Shown in pieces: positions 12,041 through 53,213 of a stretch of 64,000 bases of DNA. Origin of the DNA: Pempheris klunzingeri (lineage: Eukaryota > Chordata > Actinopteri > Acropomatiformes > Pempheridae); assembly GCF_042242105.1 (NCBI RefSeq), contig NC_092029.1, forward strand, positions 13,874,885-13,938,884. The letters are read 5' to 3'. Within the stretch, counting starts at the first letter, position 1, and each line of letters begins with the position of its first letter. Made by a program: the position numbers and the translations under genes. Below the pieces are notes generated by a model. It was not told where the DNA came from. It saw nothing but the letters and a program-made list of their open reading frames with translations, and searched no databases.

Positions 12041-13609
12041 GCGTCTAGTGTGTTTTCACTTCAGTTCTTCATATTGCACTTTTTCTTGTCATTTTTAGCC
12101 GAGAGCTGATATTTTGTTGCGCTGTAGCCCACTAAATCTGAATGTGGGCTTATATTAGCCTGACACACATAAAACTGTAAGGATTTTGAGCTGTAGACAA
12201 GGACTGTGGTCCCTGTAAATTTCTATTTTTAGTGCCAGCATGTCTGCAAGGCAGCGCATCAGCATTCCTGGAATACTAAAAGTTGGTCGAGGCCCTGAGC
12301 TGTGTCGGTAAAAGAAATGAGTGAGATAAGAGAGCAGGAATTCCGGCCTGGCGAGAGTTTCCTGGGAACACTGAGTGGAGGATTTTAGGGGAGCAGAGGC
12401 ATCCGGGGTCCGGAGCAACTTTCCCCAGTCAGACAGAGACCAAAGCTGCTGGAGAGGACTCTTATCTCACACATCTCATATCAACAGATATTAGCTTTAT
12501 GTTGCCAAGACACTTATAATACGACAGCATGCAACCGGATGCATAGGTTTGCCTTCAAAATAAAAGCAGATGGTCTGCAGGCGAAATAGAGGTTTAAAAA
12601 ATATAATTAAAATGGAAATTAAAAACAAAGACTTAAAAAAGAGATTTATTTGAGTTTGAAAGTCAATTCTTAACTCACCATTTCAAATGTTACTAAGAAC
12701 TTTTCCCCATATATTTACATGATTATCAGTTGACTTGCAATACATTTAAATGCAAATATAATATTTAAATGTATTTACAAATAATACATTTTAACATTTA
12801 AAAAAAAAATATTTTCTAAAAAGTTTGTTATACGAAATAGATTTTTTTTTTTCCTATTTTGACTGGAAATTCTTTTATTTGTTCACAAAATGTGCAATTT
12901 TAAAATAAGCATTTTGAATGTATCTTCTTTATGAAAAAATATATATATTTCATGTGATACCAAAGCTTTCCTTTTGAGGAGTTTTCTTACTGATTTTGGA
13001 TACAACCAGAATGTTCTCATACACATCTCACTATTACCTTGTTACCATTATACTTGTTTATATTAACATTAATTATCTAAGGAGTCTTTCCTACTTCGTG
13101 TTTCCCCTCGGCTAAAATAAAAATTCTGTCTAATCTTTCGGTGAAAAGTTCAATCAGAGTTTTAGTTTGACAGTCCAAACCGGAAGTCGTGCTGTTTTAT
13201 TCTGTCTAACTTGCAGCGGTCTGTCCTACAGGTTGGACACGTTGTGGTCGGATCAGATTTTGTTGTTCTTACCTGGGAACAGACGGGGCGCACCTGAACG
13301 TGAAGTGCTCCTTCAAAAAAAAAAAAAAAGAAAAAGAAAGTCCGCTCAGCTCTCACTTTCTGGCGAGATATTAATGAGAAAAAGGGGGTGAGACAGCGCA
13401 CTTTAGCGGAGGGTGAATAATTAACCTGACAACTCAAAGCCGCAGTTTGCAGAGGAGCTGACATGAGGAGCTGAGCCGAGCAGCAGTGGAGCGCGTCTGC
13501 CTGTGTCCCGACACTAAAACACAGGCCTACAGGTGGTTGTGTTTTTTTTTTTTTTTTTACTATTTCTACCATTTCATGTCCTTTGACCTGGACACACCGC
13601 GCTGTGATC
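12041..13609 (+). promoter_or_regulatory. rock2: sobp-rock2 intergenic region and rock2 promoter/5' UTR
   Basis: The left part holds an AT-rich block at about 12590-12960 with short poly-A/T runs. The right part, about 13150-13609, is richer in CG, has an ETS-type CCGGAAGT motif at about 13180 and runs into the rock2 start codon. Poly-A at 13316-13330 and poly-T at 13542-13558 interrupt it. No TATA box is obvious. The 5' UTR start is not defined. Short open frames here show no recognisable protein. Confidence 0.4.
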
Positions 13610-43860
<30,251 letters not shown>

Positions 43861-43864
<4 letters not shown>

Positions 43865-44565
43865 CCCTGGCTTATCAAAGATGTGTGTTTTCATCGTCGT
43901 GGATTAATGACCGCAGTCTGGACGCAGTGCCTACATGTGTTATTTCTTCAGGGAAGTAGAGTGGAGAAAAAAAAAAAAATGCTAATCATGAAACATTCAC
44001 AGAAAGCTGGCTGTCGTCATGAGAACTGGGACTGTCTTTGTCATTTTAACAAGAGGAAAATGAGCAGTATTCATATTAGAGCGAGACTGCATGTATTAAA
44101 AAAAAAAAAAGTAAAAACCTCAGCTCAGCACTCGATGACTAAAACTGCCTTATTTTATAATCATGAGAAAAACATGGACATTTTATTCTGTCAGATGCAA
44201 TGACTCACATGGCTTTGTGCTGGTGAGGTGTTGGGCATGTGTGTGAACATTTGTAAATAGGATGAATAGGTCTGTCTGTGGATTGTAACACAGAAAGCTT
44301 AGATCATAGTATATGATTGTTTTATTTTTGTGGATATGAGTCAGCAGCACATCATACGGTATATGCTTGTCCTGTAAATGAATGCCGTTTTACTGAATGG
44401 AAGATTTGACATCACTATGAGTCTTCATTTCTTGGACTTATTTCATTACACAAAGTAGATTCATTACAATATAAGACAGAATAATGTGAATTGAACAGAA
44501 ACAATGTGTTTTCTTCTCGCCATTTCTGACAAATCCAAATAAATTCTGTTACTCTGATACGAAAT
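43861..44565 (+). other. rock2: rock2 terminal exon and 3' UTR
   Basis: The exon contributes only four coding bases: T completes the serine codon begun by AG at 41224-41225, and TAA (43862-43864) follows, giving the conserved KPS ending. The rest is 3' UTR, with poly-A runs at about 43966 and 44099. An AATAAA at 44538-44543 is the likely polyadenylation signal, so the 3' border is approximate. Confidence 0.8.
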
Positions 44566-46400
44566 AATTGATTTTTCATTCATTGTTTAAAATCCCATTT
44601 GTAGGATTTGTCTCAATATGTTGCCGTCACGGATTTGGGGTGATAAATGACGAAGTATGCAAAAAAAAAAAAAAGTATGGCTTACAGTTCAGAATTTCAA
44701 ACAGTAGGCCTTGATGTCTTCTTTGAAATGTTGAAGTCTGAATTTCACACCAAAATCTGCCCCTCCAGCTTAATGTAGATTCTGCATCAGAAGCAGCAGA
44801 CAGACAGACAGACACTGGATGAAATATGTTGAGGTAGAGCCAAGTCCAATGAGTTATTTTCTTACTTTTGAACATTTTGGGGAAAACTGGAGTTGGAATT
44901 TGATCTCTCCACCCACATCTCCTCAGGTTCCGCTGTACCTGAATTATCGGCATGGTATCGGTGAGCTATAATTCACAGTTGAGAATCATGAACTCAGTGT
45001 TTTAATTGTTGCAAAACACATTTATTTGCTGTCTTGGCAAGCGTTAGGTGAGAAGGTAAATATGACACTCTCATATCTGTCTGGTAAATATTATATGCAT
45101 ATATGAAAAAAGACAATGAGATTATTGTAGATTCACTGACTTCATAAATACAGAAAATCTTATGGGAACACTGAAGTGTTCATTTAGAGGTGTAACATCT
45201 GACTACAGTGTATTTTAAGGAGACTATTTGAACTATACCAGAATAGGCCTGTCTCTATCTTGCAAGTGCATGTGGAGTGAGTGGGCTTGACTGAAATAAA
45301 TCTTTCAAAGGAGCCTAAAGCCAACTGGCACTCATCATACATAATGTAATGGTTCATCATGTTGCCCATCTGCTAAAATCGTATTTCATAGTGCAGGTCT
45401 GATCCATTCTCGCTATCAGCCGTGTGACTGTATGTTCTGGTTAAATTACCATGAAATCTGCTGTACCTGCCTGCTGTCACCTCAGGTGGCACGCAGCCCT
45501 CCACTGGTGTTTCTCCTCCTCCTCATGAAAAAAAAAACAAACCTTCATTCTTTTATCTTTAGTCTTTTCATTTGCATTTTTAAAAATGTAGTGGTATTAA
45601 GTACATGGTGGTGCAAAAATCAAAACGTGCATTTGTAACTCCGCATATTGCGACACTCTGGATCTGCCAAGAGGTGTTTTATCAAGAACATGGTGCACTA
45701 ATGACTTACATTGTTTAACCTTTCCTCTGTCTCCACTGTTATTTACTAAGTCTTCTTAATTTCTTTAGTAAAGCAAACACTTCAGCCTTATGCACTTCAC
45801 ATGAGCAAAATGTAATAATATGACTTGTCTGGTCCAAAGTCATGGTGAAAAAAAGTTTTGATCATTGTGATAAAATTCCCTCTGCATGATTTGTTTTCCT
45901 CAGTTAGACACTTTTTATCTCCAGTTGTAAATAAGTACATTTGCTTAAGTGCTGCACTCATAATATAAGTAGAATTTTACGGCACATTGACTTTGAGTAT
46001 TTCCATTCTATGCTGCTGTTTTCATCTACTTTAATTCACTGCCATACAAAACATGTGATTGGCTCATAAACTACAAACCATTATTATTGAGATGTTTTCA
46101 CATCAAACAGTTTGTTTAAACTAGCTCCAACTTGACCAGCTACAACAGTAAAATGCTATTTCACTGTCAATACATAACCAATAGCAGTCCAATATAACAC
46201 TCACAGGGGACATTATTTGCATAAAGAAGTTTATTCAATAAAGCAACATAAAACTTTCCAGTTCATGTACTTTCACTGCAGATAAGAGTCACGCAGTCTG
46301 TCGCAACCGCCTGTCCTTGACTGTGTAGTGACGGATCCTTGTTTACTCAACAAGTAATGATTAGATTGGGGGATTCTGCCCCCCAATTGACTCAGTAATT
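44566..46400. other. Intergenic region rock2 to first LRG gene
   Basis: No protein or RNA gene is recognised. It holds a short fragment of the foldback repeat family at about 45050-45105 (CACTCTCATATCTGTCTGGTAAATAT) and a diverged copy of a CAGTGGTGGAA-type MITE at about 45921-46050. Sequence just before 46400 may contain the promoter of the first LRG gene, but no clear TATA box is correctly placed. Confidence 0.5.
45921..46050 (+). repeat. Diverged copy of CAGTGGTGGAA-type teleost MITE
   Basis: The series AAATAAGTACATTTGCTTAAGTGCTGCACT...TGAGTATTTCCATTCTATGCTGCT resembles a fish repeat that reads AAGTACATTTACTCAAGTACTGTACTT...TTGAGTATTTCCATTTTATGCTAC. Both ends are missing. Better copies lie at 48065-48250 and 52812-53213. 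Confidence 0.5.
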
Positions 46401-46468
46401 TGCAAGTGAACAGTGCTGAATCTGATAGAAGGAGCAGTCTGCTGATCCTCATCCAACTAAAGAACAAC

Positions 46469-46662
46469 AGTAAGTTTTCATTTGTTTTTCATGTTACTCA
46501 ACATCATGTGCATAAACTAGAAATTATGTGTGCTTTTATTTGCGTTTGCATGTTTTACAGTGGATATTTAAGTCCTTGTAAGTTTTCTGATGACTTCTCC
46601 TCCTCATTTTCAACTCTCTGTCCTCCCCATCTTGTCTGTCCCATCTCTGTCCTCCCCCCTAG
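46469..46662 (+). other. 5' UTR intron of the first LRG gene
   Basis: A donor GTAAGT at 46469 (after GAACAACA) and an acceptor CCCCCCTAG ending at 46662, two bases before the ATG, suggest a short untranslated first exon ending at 46468. The second LRG gene has the same arrangement, which supports it. Confidence 0.5.
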
Positions 46663-46664
46663 TA

Positions 46665-47663
46665 ATGAAGTCCTGGTGTGTCCTTGCTTTCCTCTGGCTG
46701 GCATATTTCTGCCCTGGCACTCAGTCCTGCCCAGTGCTTTGCAAGTGCTACCACAGAAGAGCTGAGGTGGTCTGTCATGAGGTTCTTCTGACAGAGTACC
46801 CCTCTGAGGGCCTCCCAAGCAACACCACCATGCTGACTTTCCAGTTCACCAACATCACCTCCATCTCCGAGCAGCATCTGAGCGCCACGCCCATGCTGCA
46901 AGAGCTCCACCTGTATGCCAACCACTTGCGGAGCCTTCCCTCTCATCTCCTCAGGGGCGTTCCTCAGCTCAGCACTTTAGATCTCACAGAGAACAAACTG
47001 TCCGAGCTGCCCGCGGATGTCTTCAGCCACGCTCCGCTGCGCAGCCTAGTGTTGAAGAATAATCTGATTGTAAAAGCTGATGCTGAGTGGCTTCCTGATA
47101 ACAGCAGCCTCACCTGGCTGGACTTATCTGGGAATCATTTAACGAAGACCCCGACTGCTCTGCTTCAGAGGCTGCCTCACCTGGACAATCTGGACCTCTC
47201 CAACAACCGGCTGGAGAAGATCTCTGCGAATTCTTTCGACTCGCTGACCAAACTCGAGAGGCTAAACCTGCAACGCAACAAGTTAGACACCTTGGATGCA
47301 TCTGTATTCCAGAGCACCCGTAACCTCACCTATCTGTTCCTCACTCGGAATAAGCTGAACAATCTCCCGCAAAACCTTTTTCAGGAGCTCACTCAGCTCA
47401 AACACCTGAGTCTGGATGACAACCAGCTGAGTCACATCCCTGCAGGTTTGCTGGACCCTCTGAAGTCCCTGGACGAGGAGGGCCTGGACCTGAGCGACAA
47501 CCCCTGGCTGTGCGATAAGAATATGGAGTACCTCTGGAGGTGGCTGCAGAAGAACAAGAAGAAGGTCTTCCTCCCTGAAACCACCATATGCGCCAAACCG
47601 CAGCCTCTGGCGGGGCGCTCAGTGATGTCACTGACAGAGAGTGAATTAATCCTTCAGTCTTAA
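46665..47663 (+). CDS. lrg1: Secreted leucine-rich-repeat protein, LRG1-like, copy 1
   Basis: A single coding exon gives 332 residues. The start at 46665 was chosen because it opens a typical signal peptide (MKSWCVLAFLWLAYFCPGTQS), with cleavage likely just before C22. An LRRNT cap follows (CPVLCKC...C37), then about eight leucine-rich repeats of the LxxLxLxxNxL type, and an LRRCT cap (NPWLCDKNMEYLWRWL...TTICAKP). Potential N-glycosylation sites include NTT, NIT, NSS and NLT. Length and the NPWxCD...WL...C ending fit LRG1, a plasma glycoprotein that in mammals modulates TGF-beta signalling in vessels and binds cytochrome c (family knowledge). Another secreted LRR protein, such as the CPN2 type, is less likely because CPN2 is much longer. 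A second copy lies 1 kb downstream on the same strand. Confidence 0.85.
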   Translation: MKSWCVLAFLWLAYFCPGTQSCPVLCKCYHRRAEVVCHEVLLTEYPSEGLPSNTTMLTFQFTNITSISEQHLSATPMLQELHLYANHLRSLPSHLLRGVPQLSTLDLTENKLSELPADVFSHAPLRSLVLKNNLIVKADAEWLPDNSSLTWLDLSGNHLTKTPTALLQRLPHLDNLDLSNNRLEKISANSFDSLTKLERLNLQRNKLDTLDASVFQSTRNLTYLFLTRNKLNNLPQNLFQELTQLKHLSLDDNQLSHIPAGLLDPLKSLDEEGLDLSDNPWLCDKNMEYLWRWLQKNKKKVFLPETTICAKPQPLAGRSVMSLTESELILQS

Positions 47664-48492
47664 CATTTTCCATCCTCACTCTGGTTATTATCTGATATGG
47701 TAATGCATCTAGCTCAGCTTGTCGTTGCTGTCTCATCTTTCAGTCTCTTGAGACATTCCTCTTTTGTCAGTGGGATGTGAACGTATAATTAAATGATATG
47801 AGCAATGACTGAATTTCTGTCTTTCCTTGCACTTTAATTGTAGATTAAACGTGCTTTGAAAGGAATAGTTTGAAATTTTGAGACATACACTTTGTTGCTT
47901 TGTTGTTGAGATTTGGCTAAAGCCTGGAGATGGTTAGTCTGTATGTTCTGAATGAGGAGAAATACACTGAGATGATTTCATGATTATGGAAATGGATTAA
48001 AGCATTATAACAAATTAAATATCTCATTCATTCAACTATTGAACATAAAGTTTGCACTGGGGGAAATGTAATGAGGTACATGTACTCAAGTAAGGTACTT
48101 TTTTGTCATTGTATGGTAGTTTACTTCTACTCTACTACAGTTTTAAGGGAAATATTGTAATTTTTACTATTTAACAGCTACGAGTTAAAGTTACGAGTTA
48201 ATTCTCAGGCAATAATTTTCGACATTAAAACCTCATGAGGAGCTTAGAAAATATAATAAATGTTGCCACTGATTTACAAATGGCACTTGGAATACATATT
48301 ATACATATTATAGCTCATAAAATCTTCTTGCAGGAATGAAAAAGTATTGATTTGTGTGTGTTAACCGCTGTTCTTTTAGAAAGTACAGAAAACCACTCAC
48401 CAGCTGGTGAGCTGGTTTGTTTGCTTGGATTTGTTTGCCTCTTGCAACATTTTGTCCTGACTCATTGCTGGGAACAAATGTACTCCACATTG
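47664..48492. other. Spacer between the two LRG genes
   Basis: It holds the short 3' UTR of copy 1 (ATTAAA at 47788-47793 is a weak poly(A) signal), a foldback-family fragment at about 47858-47960, a MITE-like copy at about 48065-48250, and the upstream region of copy 2. No gene is seen in it. Confidence 0.55.
48065..48250 (+). repeat. Diverged CAGTGGTGGAA-type MITE copy
   Basis: The series GTACATGTACTCAAGTAAGGTACTTTTTTGTC...TTTACTTCTACTCTACTACAGTTTTAAGGGAAATATTGTAATTTTTACT closely follows a fish MITE pattern (ACTTCTACTCCACTACATTTCAGAGGGAAATATTGTACTTTTTACT). No complete terminal repeats remain. Confidence 0.55.
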
Positions 48493-48499
48493 TATAAAA
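48493..48499 (+). promoter_or_regulatory. TATA box of the second LRG gene
   Basis: TATAAAA lies 154 bases before the ATG and about 50 bases before a donor at 48546 (TTTCAG|GTAGG). It predicts transcription from about 48520-48525 and a very short untranslated first exon. Confidence 0.55.
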
Positions 48500-48545
48500 C
48501 CACGTCCGTAATCAAAACCATGCGGAATTCAGCAGTGCCTTTCAG

Positions 48546-48636
48546 GTAGGATTCTGCTTTGATGATCACATTTTCACATTGTAGGTAGATTAGTCCATTT
48601 TCCTGTCTGTGTAATGTGTATGTTTCCTTTGTGCAG
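48546..48636 (+). other. 5' UTR intron of the second LRG gene
   Basis: The donor GTAGGA at 48546 and acceptor TTTGTGCAG at 48628-48636 flank a 91-base intron ending 10 bases before the ATG. The layout parallels copy 1. If an ATG at 48520 were within the transcript it would splice in frame and add 12 residues (MRNSAVPFSALK), but it falls about where transcription should begin. Confidence 0.5.
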
Positions 48637-48646
48637 TGCTTTAAAG

Positions 48647-49651
48647 ATGAATTTGTGGATACTGCTGGCTTTCACTGCAGTGGCTGAATGCCGTTACCAA
48701 AAAAGAGGCACCCACTCGTGCCCAGATCTCTGCTCTTGTTCCTCTCCACCTTCAGAGGTGGTGTGCAGCCAAAGCTCCCTTACACATTTCCCTGTAGATG
48801 GTTTACCCTCCAACACCAGTCTCCTCTCCATCCAATCCACCAACCTCAGCAGTATTACAGCCAGTCATTTGAGTGTCGTGCCCCTTTTAAACAACCTCCA
48901 GCTGTACCACAACCACCTGAAAAGCCTTCCCTCAGATCTGCTGAGGGACGTTCCTCACTTGAACACGTTAGATCTGACAGGAAATCAGCTGGTTCATCTC
49001 CTTCCAAACACGTTCAGCCACACCTCACTTCGGAGACTTGTGCTGAAGAATAATCTGATTGAAAAAGCAGATGCTGAATGGTTTCTTGGCAACAGTAGTC
49101 TGACCTGGCTGGATTTGTCTGGAAATCGTTTAACGGGTGTACCCGCTGCTCTGCTTCAGAAGCTGCCCAACTTGGAGAGTCTAGACTTGAGTGACAACAA
49201 CCTGCAAGACCTTCAACCTGACGCCCTGAAGAACCTGCACCGCCTGGAGTCACTGAATCTCGCTGGTAACAAATTAAGCTCCCTGAAACCTACAATCTTT
49301 GCCCACAACCGGAAACTATCCCAACTCTTTTTACAGGAGAATCAGCTCCAGGACCTACCTGCGACCCTCCTCAAGGGTCTCCCACACGTTGAGCTTCTGC
49401 TGCTCAATCAGAATCAGCTACAGCATTTACTGTCAGGGATGCTGGATGACAGAAAATCTTCTTTCCAGATTATCTTAACAGCAAACCCCTGGGTGTGTGA
49501 TGAGAAGATGGAGTATCTGTGGAAGTGGCTCACTATCCATCCACAGAATGTCATCTTTTTGGAGGAGGTGACATGTGCAGGACCAGAAGCTCTTAAACAT
49601 CGACAAGTGATCTCTTTAACTGGCAGTGAGCTTGGACTTGACAAGATTTAA
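48647..49651 (+). CDS. lrg1: Secreted leucine-rich-repeat protein, LRG1-like, copy 2
   Basis: A single coding exon gives 334 residues. MNLWILLAFTAVAEC is the signal peptide; an LRRNT cap (CPDLCSC...C40), leucine-rich repeats and an LRRCT cap (NPWVCDEKMEYLWKWL...VTCAGPEAL) follow. It lines up with copy 1 over its whole length with few length differences, sharing LKNNLI-KADAEW, NSSLTWLDLSGN and the conserved glycosylation sequons near the N-terminus (NTS, NLS, NSS). The tail CAGPEALK is closer to mammalian LRG1 than that of copy 1. Both frames are intact, so both copies probably make protein. An AATAAA at 49774-49779 ends the gene. Confidence 0.85.
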   Translation: MNLWILLAFTAVAECRYQKRGTHSCPDLCSCSSPPSEVVCSQSSLTHFPVDGLPSNTSLLSIQSTNLSSITASHLSVVPLLNNLQLYHNHLKSLPSDLLRDVPHLNTLDLTGNQLVHLLPNTFSHTSLRRLVLKNNLIEKADAEWFLGNSSLTWLDLSGNRLTGVPAALLQKLPNLESLDLSDNNLQDLQPDALKNLHRLESLNLAGNKLSSLKPTIFAHNRKLSQLFLQENQLQDLPATLLKGLPHVELLLLNQNQLQHLLSGMLDDRKSSFQIILTANPWVCDEKMEYLWKWLTIHPQNVIFLEEVTCAGPEALKHRQVISLTGSELGLDKI

Positions 49652-49773
49652 AAAACTAGTGATGAGGAGGTGGCAAAAAAAAGGTGGATATTTTGCATTT
49701 GCTCTCTGCTATTAACTAAAATGTTATGTCTAATTATAAATGATTGACACATAGTCCACTGTATGACAGGCTG

Positions 49774-49779
49774 AATAAA
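49774..49779 (+). terminator. Polyadenylation signal of the second LRG gene
   Basis: AATAAA lies 123 bases after the stop codon of copy 2, the only canonical signal seen close downstream. Confidence 0.65.
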
Positions 49780-51264
49780 ACTTTATGATTCATTCTTTTA
49801 TGCTGCACTGCTTTCTTCTGATCTCCCCTTGATCTCTCCATTGTTTGGATATTGTCCAGCCCACTGGGTGGCGTAAGACACTTAATAAATCTGTTCAGCA
49901 ATGAGCTGAACAGACAGTGCAGGTCATGTAAGAACCAATTTAGTCAGCAGATCCCTGCCAAAACTTCATGCTAATATATTCAGATGAAATAGATTTTTAC
50001 AATCTGTGAGGCACATAAGAAGGTGAAGGTGAATGAGCATAATTCAACATTTTAAATGCTTTTATAAATTAATAGAACAGCCCAAAAATCTGCGATTAAA
50101 ATAAGAAATGGACGAAATCAAAGCGCTCTTCCCTCCTGCATTGGTGAATCTTTTGGTGAATCCTTACACCAGTGGATCTGCCTCACTTGTTGTTGGTTGC
50201 ATCACAGATTGCAGCATTGTTTTAGTCGTGCCTTTTTGTTTTTAATGATGTTGAGCATGTGGGAGTGCGTGGGCAGTGCAATGGCTGAGTCTTCCAGCTG
50301 ACCTCTTCTGGATGTGTTTAAATATCTCTCTTTCTCTTTCTTTAAGTCTCTCTCTTTCTCTCTCATAGTGGTATCTGTGCGTGTGCATCTTCTATATACC
50401 CACACACACCCGTCCTCAAGCCTTGATCACTGTGAGTGCACCCCAAATGTGATTTATGACTCTTATAAAATATAAAACATTGCCTCCTCTAGAGGCTGTT
50501 ACTTATGAAAATTAAACCTTGTTTGTAAATCCTCCCCAAAGAGCAGAAGGAAAACTTGAGAGGTTTGATGTATGTCTTTCATTCCGCCGCTCTGAATTGT
50601 GTCCTGGAGGTTAAAGGTTGAGGAAGTGGGTCTGCTCATCTGAAGCTTAATTCCCTCTTATTCATCCAGAACTCCTTCTGGATGGAAACATCTTTTAGGT
50701 AAGATTAACAAATGCACTCTCCTCTATGTTAACAACTGCTGCTGTTCTTTGGGCACGACATTTAATATCCATCTGCTCCTGCGTGCCCCCCAGGCTGTGA
50801 TGTTTGTGAGTGTGTAATGGTGGGCAGAGCACAATGAGCATGACGCTCCCCTCACCTGGTCAGTGTGGAGGAATGGAGCCTGCTCTCTGGCTCGCTGCCG
50901 TACTGTCGGCTAATGATGACTGACTGGCAATGAAATCTAAAAGGTTGCAGATGAGGTTATCACGCACTTGAGAATTGCTCTGGCCTCTCTGACTTTGTGT
51001 TGTATTAAGGAGACATGATCATCTTAAATAGCTGCTCATTAGCTCTTAATGGTGCACTAATAACTTGACATTTTTGTCCTAATTGGCGAACACAGAATAT
51101 CTCTGAATGTCTGTTTCCAGGTGATTAACACAGTGTAGTCGTTAACTTCTCTTCTTTTTTGTATCATTCTTTTGAGGTGTCGTTTTTCATGTTAATGAAA
51201 AACATTTTGTTGATGTTTTTCCCTTCTTTCTTGCTGTAACTCTGCACAATAATTATAATAATTA

Positions 51265-51535
51265 CCAAATATTGTCTGGCAAATCAAAACCACTCTCATA
51301 TCTGTACATTAAATGAAGAAGGCAGATAGTTAGCTTAGCTTATCTTAAAGACTGGAAGCAGATGGAAACAGCTAGCATGGCTCTGTCTAAATGTAACAAA
51401 AATCCTCTGCAAGCACTTACAGTGGACAGATGTGAGAGGTATCAATCTCCTCATTTAACTCTCCCCCAGAAAGCAAATAAGCAAATTTTCTAAATGTATT
51501 TGTAATGCTTTAAATGCAAGATTTATAATAGTGGT
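51265..51535 (+). repeat. Foldback-family copy related to 43205-43718
   Basis: The copy contains CTCTCATATCTGTACATTAAATG, AGTTAGCTTAGCTT, AAGACTGGAAGCAGATGGAAACAGCTAGC and ATGGCTCTGTCTAAATGTAACAAAAATCC, and its right side (AGAGGTATCAATCTCCTCATTTAACTCTC...AGAAAGCAAATAAGC) is complementary in order to the left. Its ends have decayed. Confidence 0.6.
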
Positions 51536-52811
51536 GTATTGGTGCTTTGGCAGACTGTGAAGTACAATTAATCACAGCAAAAGAAAATCCCAAGACAAAG
51601 TTTCCCCTCTAATGAGACATTCATCCATCAACAGACACATCTGTTTTTTTTTATCCACACTGCAGTAGTCACCCTTTGTTCCTCAACCTTGATATTTCGC
51701 AGGTCACACTCACCTCCTTGTGTTGTGTGTGTTTGAGTTCCGCATTGAATAAAAAAAAAAAAAAAGGTTGTTTGAGTCATTAAAAGCTTACCCGAAGGTG
51801 GTTGAGAGGAGTCTCACTGTGGCTACCTTCAGGAGCTTGAGGCCATTACCATGCGAGCACTTAATAACAGTGAAACACTCCCACTGAGCCCTTTATCAAC
51901 CTTCCTGCGCTTTAAAATCAAGATTGTCAGTATTTTGTTTATGCCTCAAACCTGTGCATGTGTCAGGACCAGCATGCTTTGCACCTCACAGCCCTCATCT
52001 AGCATGTTTGATCAATTTTAAGAGGTTGTCGGTGCGTGTGAAAAAATAGCATGATCCCATCCATTAACCCGCATCTTCATTTATCATAATCCTGCGTGCA
52101 TTTTATTCATCTCATTCACCTGCTCATAAATTATCGCTCTACTTGACAGCACAAACACGGGGAGAGGAATGTGCTGTTGCCTTTGTGCATTATCTCATTA
52201 TAGGCAAAGAGAACCGAGGTCGCTTCCCCGACTGTATGATGGGTTGTTGTAAATGGCCTCCTGTGCTCTCTCGGGAAATGGGCCATTAGGAGGCTCTTCC
52301 TAGATGGACGCCGTGTTTCACACCCTGCCACAAATTGAGGCTACTGTATTGCGGGAATAAAGGTTTTGATGGAGGCTCCCTCAGTATCCCCCAGCATATG
52401 GACACGAACCACGTGGAGAACACATTAACCTCTGAAGAAAGAAGCTATATTTATTCATCCAGTCTCTATTCACAGAAGTGGGAGAAATTATCAACCCAAA
52501 AATATCAACATGACAGCAACAGAACTCAATGGCAGCAAAATTAATGGAGGACACTAAGCGGCAGTGATGACGCATGCTAAGGGAGGACATGAAGCATCCG
52601 TGTATGGATGTTTGCTCTATTTTCTGTGCCAGAAGCAGCTTGTTTTTTGGTTTAAGACAAAAAAATGGATGAGGCTGCTAATGACACAGGACAAAAAGGA
52701 TAGACAAGTCTAAAATTTAAAGGGTTGGTTCCCCCAAATAAAAAAATCCATATTTTCTAGTAGTATCGAACCGCACACCAACCGTCACCCCAGTACAACC
52801 ACTGGTTCCAC

Positions 52812-53213
52812 CAGTGGTGGAAAATAAACAAGTAGGCTACATATAATGAAACACTGGTAGTTTTTTTTTTTGAGTATTTCCACTCTCTGCTGCTTCCACT
52901 ATATTGTCAGAAACATTGTGCGTTTTCTCACCTGCATTTGTTTGATTGTAATAATAATATTGAATGTACTCAACAAATAAATGCTGATGCATTCCTATAG
53001 GTTAATAAGTAATATAATATGCAAATAATAAGTAATATATATTATTTTGAAATAGGCATTTCTGCATTACATATTTAGCCTATGAATGCAGGAATTTCAC
53101 CTGTAACAGAGTATGTTCACACTGTGGCTTTGCTACTTTCACTTATAAAGGATCTGAATAAAATGAAATACGTATAAAGAATAAAGGATCTGAATATATT
53201 TCCTCGACCACTG
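52812..53213 (+). mobile_element. CAGTGGTGGAA-ended MITE (hAT-like by its ends)
   Basis: It begins CAGTGGTGGAAAAT and ends TTTCCTCGACCACTG, an inverted terminal pair with two mismatches. Internal TTGAGTATTTCCACT and TAAAGGATCTGAATA motifs match a fish MITE pattern known to me. The TAAAGGATCTGAATA end motif occurs twice (about 53147 and 53183), so the right end is partly duplicated. No clear 8-bp target duplication is seen and no transposase frame is present. Confidence 0.6.
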
